A stretch of DNA of 19,860 nucleotides from Alphaproteobacteria bacterium (GTDB lineage: Bacteria; Pseudomonadota; Alphaproteobacteria; Rickettsiales; UBA1997), in contig VGDN01000001.1 in assembly GCA_016869695.1 (NCBI GenBank), positions 1 through 19,860 on the forward strand, written 5' to 3'. Positions 1 to 7,419 of the stretch are shown in pieces. The notes under the pieces are model-generated. The model was given only the letters and a program-made list of their open reading frames with translations. It did no database searches and was not told the origin of the DNA. Every line of letters starts with the position of its first letter. Within the stretch, counting starts at the first letter, position 1. A program made the translations under genes and the position numbers.

Positions 1-966
1 TATATCAGGAAATAGTTTCTGAATTTTTTCTAACTCTTGTTTTAGCTTACCACCCAGCTTTCTGACATCAGATAAGAAATTTCCTGACAATAAAATATCT
101 AACACAGCATTGGCAGTGGCCATGGCTAGAGGGTTGCCGCCGTAAGTTGTGCCGTGAACGCCAAGCGTCATTCCGCTTGCTGCATTTTTCGTTGCCAGGC
201 AGGCGCCAAGCGGGAAGCCGCCTGCGATGGCTTTGGCGGTGGCGATTAGATCCGGCGTAACGCCATAAAATTCGTAAGCAAAAAGGTGGCCGATACGTCC
301 CATGCCGCACTGCACCTCATCAAAAGCCAGTAGTAGATTCTTTTCGTTACAGATTTTGCGCAGTTGTTGCAGGAAATTTTTGTCAGCAACGCGAATTCCC
401 TCTTCACCTTGGATCGGCTCAATTAGTATTCCCGCAGTATTTTCCGAAATTGCATTCTTTACCGCTTCAATGTCACCAAACTCGACATTGTCGAAGCCTT
501 GTAGCGCCGGCTCAAATCCTTCGAGATATTTTGATTTAGCGGCAGCGGAGATGGTGGCAATCGTGCGGCCGTGGAAGGCGCCGGTAAAGGTGATGATGCG
601 GTTTTTGTGCGCCTGATCTTTTACGTAGAAATGGCGGCGGATCATCTTGATCACACACTCCACACTTTCGGCGCCGGAGTTACAGAAAAATACGTAATCA
701 GCGAAGGTGTTGGTGACGAGTTTGTTTGCGTAATTATTGAGCTCGTTGCCATTGTAGATGTTAGAGACGTGCCAAAGTTTTTTGGCCTGATTAGTGATTG
801 CCTCAACTAATTTTGGATGGCAGTGACCCAGTGCGTTCACCGCAATTCCTGCACCAAAATCGAGATATTTTTTGCCGTTATTATCAAAGAGATAAACCCC
901 TTCACCGCGCGCGAAAGCAATATCGAAGCGCTTGTGGACGGGGAGGAGTTTGGGGGAAGTAAGCAT
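1..966 (-). CDS. argD: Acetylornithine aminotransferase, C-terminus beyond the window
   Basis: Class III PLP-dependent aminotransferase of arginine biosynthesis, converting N-acetylglutamate semialdehyde to N-acetylornithine with glutamate as amino donor, in the cytoplasm. About 322 residues are visible. They include the phosphate-binding NSGAE (96-100), FHGRT (131-135), EPIQGEEG (183-190), the PLP-pyridine aspartate in FDEVQCG (D216) and the Schiff-base lysine in TAKAIAGGFP (K245). The family is about 390-400 residues, so roughly 70-80 C-terminal residues lie before base 1. The ATG at 966-964 abuts a heptamer array, with no Shine-Dalgarno sequence visible. It is divergent from the coq9 gene, 74 bp away. 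The relative ornithine/succinylornithine aminotransferases cannot be fully excluded from sequence alone. Confidence 0.9.
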   Translation of the reverse strand, partial: MLTSPKLLPVHKRFDIAFARGEGVYLFDNNGKKYLDFGAGIAVNALGHCHPKLVEAITNQAKKLWHVSNIYNGNELNNYANKLVTNTFADYVFFCNSGAESVECVIKMIRRHFYVKDQAHKNRIITFTGAFHGRTIATISAAAKSKYLEGFEPALQGFDNVEFGDIEAVKNAISENTAGILIEPIQGEEGIRVADKNFLQQLRKICNEKNLLLAFDEVQCGMGRIGHLFAYEFYGVTPDLIATAKAIAGGFPLGACLATKNAASGMTLGVHGTTYGGNPLAMATANAVLDILLSGNFLSDVRKLGGKLKQELEKIQKLFPDI

Positions 967-1040
967 TTAGGAATTAGGAATTAGGATTTAGGATTTAGTC
1001 AAAACTAATTCCTAAATCCTAATTCCTAAATCCTAAATTC
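967..1040. repeat. Inverted period-7 array between argD and coq9
   Basis: The whole 74-bp gap between two divergent start codons is made of heptamers. The left arm has units TTAGGAA/TTAGGAT, then comes a 6-bp core TCAAAA, and the right arm has TTCCTAA/ATCCTAA. The arms are inverted copies and could form a long hairpin or cruciform. No recognisable -35/-10 pair or ribosome binding site lies outside the repeat, so any promoter for either gene must lie within it. Confidence 0.9.
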
Positions 1041-1727
1041 ATGCTCCTAGACTCTCCTGAAACTAAACAAAAAATCCTTGATGAATTTCTGCCGCTTTGT
1101 GCTTTTGATGGGTGGAGTAAGGAAGCACTCGTGAAGGCTGCTGAGAAATGTGGTATTGGGGAAAATTTTTTGCCGCTGATTTTTGAAAATGGCTTACTTG
1201 ATTTGGCGGAATTTTATCTTGAATCACAAAATGAAAAATCAGCCGCGATCTCAGAGAGTATTGAGGGAAGGAAGATTCGCGACAAGATTCGTCTCTCACT
1301 TTATGCTCGCTTTAAGGTTGAGCAACAAAACAAAATCGCTATCCAAAGGCTGATTAATTTTTACCTAGATCCCAAAAATTTTACCTCTTTTGAAACTGGT
1401 GTGCGGCCAGCAATTCACGGCCTTAGCGCTTGTTACAAAATCGCTGACTTTATCTGGAAAAACATCAATGACCAATCAACCGACTTCAATTATTACACCA
1501 AAAGAATTACCTTAGGCAAAATCATTTTTCGCGCCGTGCCAATTTTCCTAAAAGATGAGATAAGAGTAGAAAATTTCATCGATACCGAGATCGAAAAAGT
1601 AATGCGCTTTGAGAAGCTCAAATCAGGTGTTAAAAAAACTTTTTGCGAATTTTTTTGGGATGAAAATGGTGAGCTCAAATCTCCAAAACAGATCATTAAA
1701 AATTTTCCTTTCTTCCGTTTAATGTAG
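1041..1727 (+). CDS. coq9: COQ9-family protein (ubiquinone biosynthesis accessory)
   Basis: 228 residues, the usual length for bacterial COQ9-like proteins (also annotated as 'rpsU-divergently transcribed'). The N-terminal ILDEFLPLCAFDGWSKEAL (12-30) matches the family hallmark of a helix followed by FDGWS, from a TetR-like helical fold. Family members bind isoprenoid lipids and assist the Coq7 hydroxylation step of ubiquinone synthesis; that role is carried over from the family. A second conserved-looking helical stretch is YYTKRITLGKIIF. The ATG follows the last heptamer of the upstream array directly, without a Shine-Dalgarno sequence. The next gene, cvpA, begins 47 bp downstream across another heptamer array. 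Confidence 0.8.
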   Translation: MLLDSPETKQKILDEFLPLCAFDGWSKEALVKAAEKCGIGENFLPLIFENGLLDLAEFYLESQNEKSAAISESIEGRKIRDKIRLSLYARFKVEQQNKIAIQRLINFYLDPKNFTSFETGVRPAIHGLSACYKIADFIWKNINDQSTDFNYYTKRITLGKIIFRAVPIFLKDEIRVENFIDTEIEKVMRFEKLKSGVKKTFCEFFWDENGELKSPKQIIKNFPFFRLM

Positions 1728-1730
1728 TGG

Positions 1731-1774
1731 GTTAGTTGACTACCAACTACTGACTACCGACTACCAACTTTCTT
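1731..1774. repeat. Period-7 array between coq9 and cvpA
   Basis: Units GACTACC, AACTACT, GACTACC, GACTACC and AACTTTC run in tandem from just after the coq9 stop codon to the cvpA start codon. A short, imperfect inverted partner (GGTTAGTT) opens the array. The same heptamer family recurs inside argS at 16601-16636. Confidence 0.85.
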
Positions 1775-2491
1775 GTGTCCACAACCTTCAACATCCTCGA
1801 CATAATCTTCTTTGCCTTCACCGCTATCTTTGTTTTGACCGCTACTTTGCGCGGTTTTGTGAAGGAGATTTTTGCATTGCTTAACTGGGTGTTGGCGCTT
1901 GCTGTTTCTTACCTTCTTGCACCTTACGTTACTGACTTTCTTGCGGCATATTTTAAGAGTAAGATGGCCATCGATTTAGTGTCGCGCAGTGGTTTGTTTA
2001 TTGTGGTTTTTTTGATTACCGCTTTCTCGACCGCGAATTTTTGTGACTCTCTTAAGAAAAAAATTCCCTCATCTTTTGACCGCTCGCTCGGTCTACTCTA
2101 CGGCTTTGCCAAGACGTTAATTATTTTTGGTGCGATCTACTCACTATATCTCAACACCTACGGATTATTGCTTGGCAACAAGCTAAATGAAACGACGCAG
2201 AAAGAGCCGGAATGGTTTGAGCAAGCGAAGTGTCGCAGCTTGATCAAAGCTTCCAGTGAGTTTTTGGATCCGATGATTAAGGCATTTTTTGATTCAGCGA
2301 CGCAGAACTTTGAACCAATGTTACCAAAGTCGGAAGAGACTCTAGATGGCAAGATTAACGATATGATCGATGGTAAAAAAGATGAGCAACAAGATGTTGT
2401 AAAAGATCCTTTAAGCGGTGACTTCGAAGAGGGTTACAGCAAGAAGGAAATCGAGAAACTCAATCGTCTAATGGACATAATCGGGAAATAA
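1775..2491 (+). CDS. cvpA: CvpA family membrane protein
   Basis: 238 residues. Four hydrophobic segments (about 8-25, 33-52, 70-88, 105-126) and the family signatures RGFVKEIFALLNWV (26-39) and FDRSLGLLYGFAKTLI (101-116) place it in the CvpA (colicin V production) family of inner-membrane proteins. The biochemical role of the family is poorly defined; it has been linked to colicin V export and envelope maintenance. The hydrophilic C-terminal tail (about 140-238) is rich in Lys, Asp and Glu. The start is a GTG at 1775, taken because the frame then gives the expected N-terminal helix; no ribosome binding site is visible. fabG follows after 2 bp, so co-transcription is likely. Confidence 0.85.
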   Translation: MSTTFNILDIIFFAFTAIFVLTATLRGFVKEIFALLNWVLALAVSYLLAPYVTDFLAAYFKSKMAIDLVSRSGLFIVVFLITAFSTANFCDSLKKKIPSSFDRSLGLLYGFAKTLIIFGAIYSLYLNTYGLLLGNKLNETTQKEPEWFEQAKCRSLIKASSEFLDPMIKAFFDSATQNFEPMLPKSEETLDGKINDMIDGKKDEQQDVVKDPLSGDFEEGYSKKEIEKLNRLMDIIGK

Positions 2492-2493
2492 TC

Positions 2494-3231
2494 ATGTTTC
2501 GACTAACTGGAAAAAATGCGCTGGTTACCGGCGCGACTGGCGGCATTGGATCGGCAATTGCCAAAACATTAGCTAAGCAAGGAGCGAAGCTGGTATTGTC
2601 TTCAACGAAAGAGGAAAAACTGCAGGAACTTGCCAGCGAGATTGGCGGCGATGTGAAATATTCTGCCTGTAACTTGGCGGATATGGCGGCCGTGGACGCG
2701 CTGTTTGACAAGGCGGAAGAGTTGGTCGGGCAAATCGACATTTTAATCTGCAATGCCGGCATCACCCGCGACAATCTTGTGCTACGTATGAAGAATGATG
2801 ATTTTGAGCAGGTGGTTGATGTGAACTTAAAGTCGACCTTCATCCTCAACCGCAACGCCATCAAAAAAATGATGCGCCGCAAATATGGCCGCATCATCAA
2901 CATTACTTCGATCGTCGGTGTGACAGGAAATCCTGGCCAAGCGAATTACTGTGCTTCAAAAGCGGGAATGATCGGGATGAGCAAATCTCTTGCGCAAGAA
3001 GTAGCCTCACGTGGCATCACCATCAACTGCGTGGCTCCTGGTTTTATTAAAAGCCCAATGACCGATGTTTTAACGCAACAACAACGCGCGGCGATTCTAG
3101 CAAAAATTCCAACTGGGCAGATGGGTGAGTCTCTAGATATTGCTAAGGGCGTAGCGTTTTTAGCGAGTGAAGATGCGGGCTACATCAATGGTCAGACGCT
3201 GCATATCAATGGCGGCATGTTCATGAACTAA
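2494..3231 (+). CDS. fabG: 3-oxoacyl-[acyl-carrier-protein] reductase
   Basis: 245-residue short-chain dehydrogenase that performs the NADPH-dependent keto reduction of type II fatty-acid elongation. It shows the cofactor motif TGATGGIG (12-19), NAG (87-89) and the catalytic triad S139, Y152, K156 in YCASK. The C-terminal INGQTLHINGGMFM is typical of FabG. Length and motifs match canonical FabG rather than a generic short-chain dehydrogenase. It starts 2 bp after cvpA, and its TAA shares one base with the xseB ATG. The acyl carrier protein gene that often follows fabG is absent here. Confidence 0.93.
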   Translation: MFRLTGKNALVTGATGGIGSAIAKTLAKQGAKLVLSSTKEEKLQELASEIGGDVKYSACNLADMAAVDALFDKAEELVGQIDILICNAGITRDNLVLRMKNDDFEQVVDVNLKSTFILNRNAIKKMMRRKYGRIINITSIVGVTGNPGQANYCASKAGMIGMSKSLAQEVASRGITINCVAPGFIKSPMTDVLTQQQRAAILAKIPTGQMGESLDIAKGVAFLASEDAGYINGQTLHINGGMFMN

Positions 3232-3467
3232 TGTCTGAGAAGCTGAAAAAACAAATTGCTAAAATGAGCTTCGAGGCAGCGATGGAAAGGCTCGAGCATA
3301 TTGTTGAAACCTTGTCGTCACAAAAAGTAAATCTCAATTCAATGATCGCGCTACATGAGGAAGGCTCGCTTCTCAAAGAGTTTTGTGAGGAAAAACTTGC
3401 GGAAGCAAAGATGAAGATCGAAGTGATTTCTCTCAAAAAATCCTTACCAAATGAAGCATCTTCCTAA
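3231..3467 (+). CDS. xseB: Exodeoxyribonuclease VII small subunit
   Basis: 78 residues. The pattern SFEAAMERLEHIVETLSSQKVNLNSMIALHEEGSLL is the XseB helical hairpin, where the usual wording is FEEAL.RLE.IV..LE.G...LE....YEEG. XseB multiplies around XseA to form exonuclease VII, which degrades single-stranded DNA. No xseA lies in the window. The ATG overlaps the fabG stop by one base, and the 3' end overlaps pgsA by 17 bases, which suggests translational coupling. Confidence 0.9.
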   Translation: MSEKLKKQIAKMSFEAAMERLEHIVETLSSQKVNLNSMIALHEEGSLLKEFCEEKLAEAKMKIEVISLKKSLPNEASS

Positions 3468-4053
3468 TCTCCTCACATCCTTCCGTTTATTTGTCATCCC
3501 TGTCCTCATAGCCTCTTTCTATATCCCGGGAATGGTTGCGAATATAGTCGCTGCCGCCCTGTTTGGTGTCGCCGCGATCACCGATTATTTTGACGGATAT
3601 TTTGCGCGTTCGATGAAGGTTCAGTCGAATTTTGGTAAGTGCTTGGATCCAATCGCTGACAAGCTATTGGTGATTGTGGCTATTGTGATGTTAATCCGCT
3701 TCAACCCCGAAAATCGTTGGGTCCTATTTCCTGGTTTAGTGATTATTTGCCGAGAAGTTTTGGTGTCAGGACTGCGCGAATTCTTGGCCGAGTTGCATGT
3801 CAGCGTGCCAGTGAGCAAGCTCGCGAAATATAAAACCGCAGTGCAGATGTTTGCGATTGGTGGATTGATCTTAGGTGAAAAAGGCTCGACCTACATGTTC
3901 TACTATTGGCTCGGTGGCTTCATTGAGATGGACATAAAATTTTTGTTGGTGAGCGCAATCGTGACGGCAGCGAAAATTCTTTTTGTGTTAGCGGCGGTGC
4001 TCACGGTGATTACTGGCTACGCCTATTTCCGCGTTGGCTTGAGGAATATGTAA
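3451..4053 (+). CDS. pgsA: CDP-diacylglycerol--glycerol-3-phosphate 3-phosphatidyltransferase
   Basis: 200 residues with several membrane helices. The CDP-alcohol phosphotransferase motif DGxxARx8Gx3Dx3D is complete: D48, G49, A52, R53, G62, D66, D70, with D45 before it. The N-terminal HLPNLLTSFRLFVIPVL is characteristic of PgsA. The enzyme makes phosphatidylglycerol phosphate in the inner membrane, the committed step to phosphatidylglycerol and cardiolipin. It is the last gene of the coq9-cvpA-fabG-xseB-pgsA run and overlaps xseB by 17 bases. No clear terminator follows before the convergent hypothetical gene. Confidence 0.93.
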   Translation: MKHLPNLLTSFRLFVIPVLIASFYIPGMVANIVAAALFGVAAITDYFDGYFARSMKVQSNFGKCLDPIADKLLVIVAIVMLIRFNPENRWVLFPGLVIICREVLVSGLREFLAELHVSVPVSKLAKYKTAVQMFAIGGLILGEKGSTYMFYYWLGGFIEMDIKFLLVSAIVTAAKILFVLAAVLTVITGYAYFRVGLRNM

Positions 4054-4087
4054 CAAGCTGAATTCAAAAGCTGTTAAGTATTGCTTC

Positions 4088-4435
4088 CTACCTCGTATTT
4101 TCTACATCTTTCCCAATTGGTTTGAGTCTTGCTGATTTTGTTTTCTTATCCTGTCCAACCGCATCTCCATGCTGAATCTTTGATGGGCGTAGATCACCCT
4201 TGGTTGGAGTGTTATATACTACTGATCCTCTAGTCAGAATTTCATGATCCGTACGGAAATCATATGGTGTGGTTTTAGAGAAATCCGGAGTGGCATCGGC
4301 AATCTTTTGTCTGAGCTTGTCTTTATGAGTTGGTCTTGCGTCTTCAATCTTTTGTCTGAACTCTTTCGCATATATTGATTTAGTTTTTCCATCATCATTT
4401 CCTATTAACTGAGACTCCATTCCTCCGAGTACCAC
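4088..4435 (-). CDS. Hypothetical hydrophilic protein, possibly a 5'-truncated gene
   Basis: Not recognised. It is an open frame of 115 codons from a GTG; an ATG at codon 6 follows GGAGGA directly, which is too close for a working ribosome binding site. The product is Lys/Asp/Arg-rich with no membrane segment. It contains a small internal duplication, RQKIEDARP and RQKIADATP (about residues 28-51), mirrored in the DNA by a repeated CAATCTTTTGTCTGA. The frame stays open upstream to a TAA at 4517-4519 with no start codon other than the GTG, and reads a short hydrophobic stretch ending in GCG. That would suit a lipoprotein signal whose true start has been lost by frameshift. A piece of its 5' region reappears, deleted, near 6001-6028. 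It may not be expressed. Confidence 0.35.
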   Translation of the reverse strand: MVLGGMESQLIGNDDGKTKSIYAKEFRQKIEDARPTHKDKLRQKIADATPDFSKTTPYDFRTDHEILTRGSVVYNTPTKGDLRPSKIQHGDAVGQDKKTKSARLKPIGKDVENTR

Positions 4436-4577
4436 TCCAGAAGCAGAGGGTATCTCTGCTGTATGCGGTACTAATCCGCACCCAAAATTAATTAGTAAAC
4501 TGTTTCCGGATTCCCTTTACGGCTCCCAAGCCAATTCCCAGAAATGATAAATTTTAGACAAAAAGTTAAATTAATTT

Positions 4578-5630
4578 TTAGAAAATCTCATAAACCACAC
4601 CCCTTCCTTTTCCAAAGCTTTTAACCTTTTTCATCTCAACCAAATTACGCAATTTAACTTTTAAAGTATTACGATTTGCTCCTGTAAGTCTTTGAATATC
4701 AGATACCGCAAGCCCTTTATGGCTTTTGAGAATCTTTAAAACTTCTAAATGCAAAGTATCGAAATTTTCTTGCAGGATTTTTTCAGTCTTAACTTTTTTC
4801 TCTAAATTATCTTTTTGTTTTTTGAGAGATTTTAGGAAGAACAAAATCCAGTTTTCAAATTTTGGTTTTTTGGAATCCAAGGTGATTTGGCAGTCTCTTA
4901 GATTTTTGTAATAAAGGTCTTTATTGTGCTCAATGACGCTTTCTAGTGAGCTGTATTGGATGTAGCTGTAGCCAAGTTTTAGAAGAAGCAGATTGGTTAA
5001 AATTCGTGAAAGCCTTCCATTGCCATCTTGAAACGGGTGAATTGCCAAAAAGATTACGATGAAAATTCCGGTGATGATTAGTGGATGGCTTGTTCTTAGC
5101 TCTAAAGCCTTGTTCATCCATTCAAGTAAATCAGCCATTTTCATTGGTGTTTCAAAGGGTGTGGTAGTTTTGAAAACTATGCCGATTTCTTTACCATTTG
5201 CGTCAATTGCTACCACATGATTGTTCAATTTTTTGTACTCTCCTCTGTGGCGAATGTCTTTTGAACTGTGTTTAAGAAGAATTGCGTGAAGTTGTTTGAT
5301 GTGATTTTCATTAATTTTTAAGTCTTCAAAATTTTCCAAAATCAAATCCATCGCATCGGAATAGCCGACAACCTCTTCTTCATCGCGACTTTTAAATGAT
5401 TTTTTTCGTACCTTGGAAAGCAGCGTTTCAACTTGTTCATCAGTTAATTTAACCCCTTCAATTCTTGTGCTTGATGCAATCGATTCAATTGTTGCGATTT
5501 TCTTAAGAGACCCCAAGCGATCTGTTGAAAGAGTATTAATTGCTTGCCATCTGCCTTTAAACTCATCGATTTCGCTGACGAGGTTGAGAATATCGGATGT
5601 GATTGTGATTTTGTAGTTACTCATTGCCAT
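4578..5630 (-). CDS. Fic domain protein with N-terminal inhibitory motif and C-terminal winged helix
   Basis: 350 residues. The Fic catalytic motif HPFQDGNGRLSR is at 198-209, with the catalytic His198 and the phosphate-binding GNGR; enzymes of this kind usually transfer AMP from ATP to a hydroxyl side chain of a target protein. Residues 53-59, SSTRIEG, match the inhibitory helix motif (S/T)xxxE(G/N), so the enzyme is probably autoinhibited (class II, N-terminal). The C-terminal 290-350 looks like a winged helix-turn-helix (LAVSDIQRLTGANRNTLKVKLRNLVEMKKV), as in the common Fic-HTH proteins of bacterial chromosomes. No separate antitoxin (Fic inhibitor) gene is adjacent. The gene looks more AT-rich than its neighbours. 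It sits between pgsA and dedA with an orphan hypothetical, which suggests acquisition by transfer. The target is unknown. Confidence 0.92.
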   Translation of the reverse strand: MAMSNYKITITSDILNLVSEIDEFKGRWQAINTLSTDRLGSLKKIATIESIASSTRIEGVKLTDEQVETLLSKVRKKSFKSRDEEEVVGYSDAMDLILENFEDLKINENHIKQLHAILLKHSSKDIRHRGEYKKLNNHVVAIDANGKEIGIVFKTTTPFETPMKMADLLEWMNKALELRTSHPLIITGIFIVIFLAIHPFQDGNGRLSRILTNLLLLKLGYSYIQYSSLESVIEHNKDLYYKNLRDCQITLDSKKPKFENWILFFLKSLKKQKDNLEKKVKTEKILQENFDTLHLEVLKILKSHKGLAVSDIQRLTGANRNTLKVKLRNLVEMKKVKSFGKGRGVVYEIF

Positions 5631-5701
5631 TCAACTAAATTGCCAAAACTAGTAAACCACACTTTGTAGCCAGAACAACTGAATGTCCATAAAAATATCC
5701 A

Positions 5702-5707
5702 ATTATA
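5702..5707 (-). promoter_or_regulatory. Possible -10 box for the Fic gene
   Basis: On the minus strand the sequence reads TATAAT, 72 bp upstream of the Fic ATG. A hexamer 17 bp further up (AATTTA) is a poor -35. The TATAAT match may be chance in an AT-rich stretch. Confidence 0.3.
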
Positions 5708-5840
5708 CCCAATTTATTTATGACTAAATTACACCAAATAAACTATCTATTGATCGCAGTAACGAAGTATTTTTGAGATAAGAATTGTAAAAAATGAAAG
5801 CTGTATTTCCCCCTGCAGATTGAGGCTTTTTACAATTTTT

Positions 5841-5878
5841 TAAATCTGGGGACAGTTTCACTACCGTCCCCAGATTTA
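5841..5878. repeat. REP-like inverted repeat / possible terminator
   Basis: TAAATCTGGGGAC and GTCCCCAGATTTA form a perfect 13-bp stem, extended by an imperfect AGT/ACC pairing, around a loop near TTTCAC. T-rich sequence follows on the plus strand. The GGGGAC...GTCCCC core resembles REP-type repeats mobilised by RAYT transposases in other bacteria. No transposase is present here. It may alternatively act as a terminator. Confidence 0.7.
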
Positions 5879-6128
5879 TTTTCTTATCTTTCTTTAGTTG
5901 AGTGAGTCGCAATCGTTTCGCCTTTATCCGCAAGTAGTGTTGGGTGAGGTATGGTGAAGAAGAAGATTCTTAGATGTTGTTGGAGGGTTTATCAGCCTTG
6001 AGTTTTTTCATCATCATTTCCTCCGAGTCTAAACACTGTTTCTCTGAGTCTTGCTGCTACCTAGGAGAGGTGAGGGGTGGTTGAGATTTTGAATGCGTGT
6101 ACAAAATCTTGGAAAAGTTGAGTTTTCC

Positions 6129-6725
6129 TTACCTACAAAATTTACGACAGCGTATGTAAATGGCCGCGATTGTTGCGCAGATGGCGAATGCGGCGATCAT
6201 GATGAGGTGCAGATTTTTGTGAATGAGTTCTTGATTAGCGCCGATAAAGAAGCCGAGTCCGACTAGCACTGCGTCCCATATTGTTGAGCCAAGTGTAGTG
6301 TAAACCAGAAACAGCCGCATATCCATTTTAGCGAGTCCAGCAGGAAGGGAGATGAAGTGACGAAAGCCAGGGAGGAGCCGTCCAATGAAGACGGAAATAT
6401 GTCCGTGTTGCCCAAAAAATCTTTCGATTCGAATAATGGTTTCTGGCTTGATGAAAAAATATTTGCCGATTTTAAGCAAAATTCGCCGACCAATCGAGAG
6501 GGCGAGATAGTAGCTAAAAACTGCGCCAGCAACATTTCCTGCAACTCCAGCTAACATCGCGAAATAAATATTTATCACCCCTTGCTGCGCGGCGATGCCA
6601 GCTGGAATCATTACCAGCTCAGCTGGAATCGGAATTAGAGTACTCTCCAAAAACATGCCGATGAAGAGGCCAAGATAGCCGATATCGCTAACAAAATCGA
6701 CGAGGAGTTGGATGAAGGAATGCAT
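6129..6725 (-). CDS. DedA family membrane protein
   Basis: 198 residues, mostly hydrophobic, with segments near 8-26, 38-75, 135-160 and 170-192. Family signatures are GLFIGMFLESTLIPIPAELVMIPAG (19-43, with E27 and E36) and the re-entrant motif FIGRLLPGFRHFISLPAG (113-130, with R116 and R122). DedA (SNARE-associated/VTT) proteins are inner-membrane proteins; some flip undecaprenyl phosphate or phospholipids and some support membrane potential. The role of this member cannot be assigned. Its ATG overlaps the gmk stop by one base (TAATG), so it is translationally coupled to gmk. The last residues are basic (RCRKFCR). Confidence 0.9.
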   Translation of the reverse strand: MHSFIQLLVDFVSDIGYLGLFIGMFLESTLIPIPAELVMIPAGIAAQQGVINIYFAMLAGVAGNVAGAVFSYYLALSIGRRILLKIGKYFFIKPETIIRIERFFGQHGHISVFIGRLLPGFRHFISLPAGLAKMDMRLFLVYTTLGSTIWDAVLVGLGFFIGANQELIHKNLHLIMIAAFAICATIAAIYIRCRKFCR

Positions 6726-7336
6726 TACAAAAACTGTGAAATGAGCTTCCGAATATCTTGCTGGTTCTGCCTGGCAACGCGCTTAGCTTCGATGATGGCG
6801 CGGATTTTTTGGTAGGTGTTGTTGAGGTCGTCATTGACCAAGATGAAATCATATTCGTCGTAATGACTAATCTCGGCGCGGGCTTTGTGCATGCGGTCCT
6901 GCATCACTTCTTCCGGATCGCTAGCGCGGGCGCGTAAGCGGCGCTCTAGCTCCTGCATTGATGGGGGGAGGATGAAGATCGAAACCACCGAATCGCGCTC
7001 AAACTTTTCTTTAATCTGGCGCGCGCCTTGCCAGTCAATGTCGAACAACACACAACTGCCTTTCTGCAACTCATCTTCGACCATTTTTTTTGGCGTGCCG
7101 TAATCGTGATTAAAGACTGTCGCATGCTCGAGAAAATCGAGTTCGCCGAATTCTTCTTTGGTTACGAAAAAGTAATGCTGACCTTGAACTTCTTGTGGTC
7201 GCTGAGGGCGAGTCGTTGCGGAAATCGAAAGTTTAATCAGCGGATCATTCTGGATGATCATGCGGCAAAGCGTTGATTTGCCTGCGCCGGATGGAGATGA
7301 GATGATAATTAAAAATGGCCGGTGATTGATAAACAC
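6725..7336 (-). CDS. gmk: Guanylate kinase
   Basis: 203 residues from the GTG at 7336. It phosphorylates GMP to GDP with ATP in the cytoplasm. It has the P-loop SSPSGAGKST (13-22), the GMP-binding SISATTRPQRPQE region, the core DIDWQGARQI and FILPPSMQELERRLRAR in the lid/adenine region. A longer frame from GTG 7375 would add 13 residues coded purely by heptamer repeats; the 7336 start gives the normal family length (about 205). It lies downstream of fabI across an inverted heptamer array and is coupled to dedA. Confidence 0.92.
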   Translation of the reverse strand: MFINHRPFLIIISSPSGAGKSTLCRMIIQNDPLIKLSISATTRPQRPQEVQGQHYFFVTKEEFGELDFLEHATVFNHDYGTPKKMVEDELQKGSCVLFDIDWQGARQIKEKFERDSVVSIFILPPSMQELERRLRARASDPEEVMQDRMHKARAEISHYDEYDFILVNDDLNNTYQKIRAIIEAKRVARQNQQDIRKLISQFL

Positions 7337-7419
7337 AGTAACAGTACCCAGTACCCAGTGCCCAGTGCCCGGCACTCAGAAACTATGAAAGCCCGAGCAC
7401 TGAGCACTAAGCACTGAAT
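7337..7419. repeat. Inverted period-7 array between fabI and gmk
   Basis: The 83-bp gap is nearly all heptamers. On the plus strand CAGTACC, CAGTACC, CAGTGCC, CAGTGCC and CGGCACT are followed by a core AGAAACTATGAAAGCC, then GAGCACT, GAGCACT and AAGCACT. The right-arm units are inverted relative to the left (CAGTGCT against CAGTRCC). The array touches the gmk GTG on one side and ends by the fabI stop on the other. Confidence 0.9.

Larger units (their letters stand above)
5631..6128. other. Intergenic stretch upstream of the Fic gene without a convincing gene
   Basis: About 500 bp between the Fic start and the dedA stop. It holds a possible Fic promoter, a strong REP-like hairpin (5841-5878) and a decayed duplicate of the 5' region of the hypothetical gene at 4088-4435 (around 6001-6028). 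On the minus strand around 6005-6025 a strong GGAGGAA precedes ATGATGATG, but the frame closes after 15 codons. A 69-codon frame across the hairpin is not credible as a gene. Overall it looks like eroded accessory DNA. Confidence 0.5.

Noticed and set aside
967..1040. CRISPR array
   Set aside because: Units of 7 bp without spacers, inverted arms and no cas genes.
4442..4480. Two small hairpins upstream of the hypothetical gene at 4088-4435
   Set aside because: Stems of 5-7 bp (AGCAGAG/CTCTGCT and TGCGG/CCGCA) without a poly-T tract; too weak to call a terminator or riboswitch.
5724..5933. 69-codon minus-strand frame upstream of the Fic gene
   Set aside because: It needs a TTG start, runs straight through the 38-bp hairpin, and its product resembles nothing; it is probably chance in degraded DNA.
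6005..6025. Short minus-strand gene with strong GGAGGAA before ATGATGATG
   Set aside because: The frame ends after 15 codons and the sequence is part of a degraded duplicate.
7337..7375. Longer gmk start at GTG 7375
   Set aside because: The added residues are coded only by heptamer repeats; the GTG at 7336 gives the usual length.
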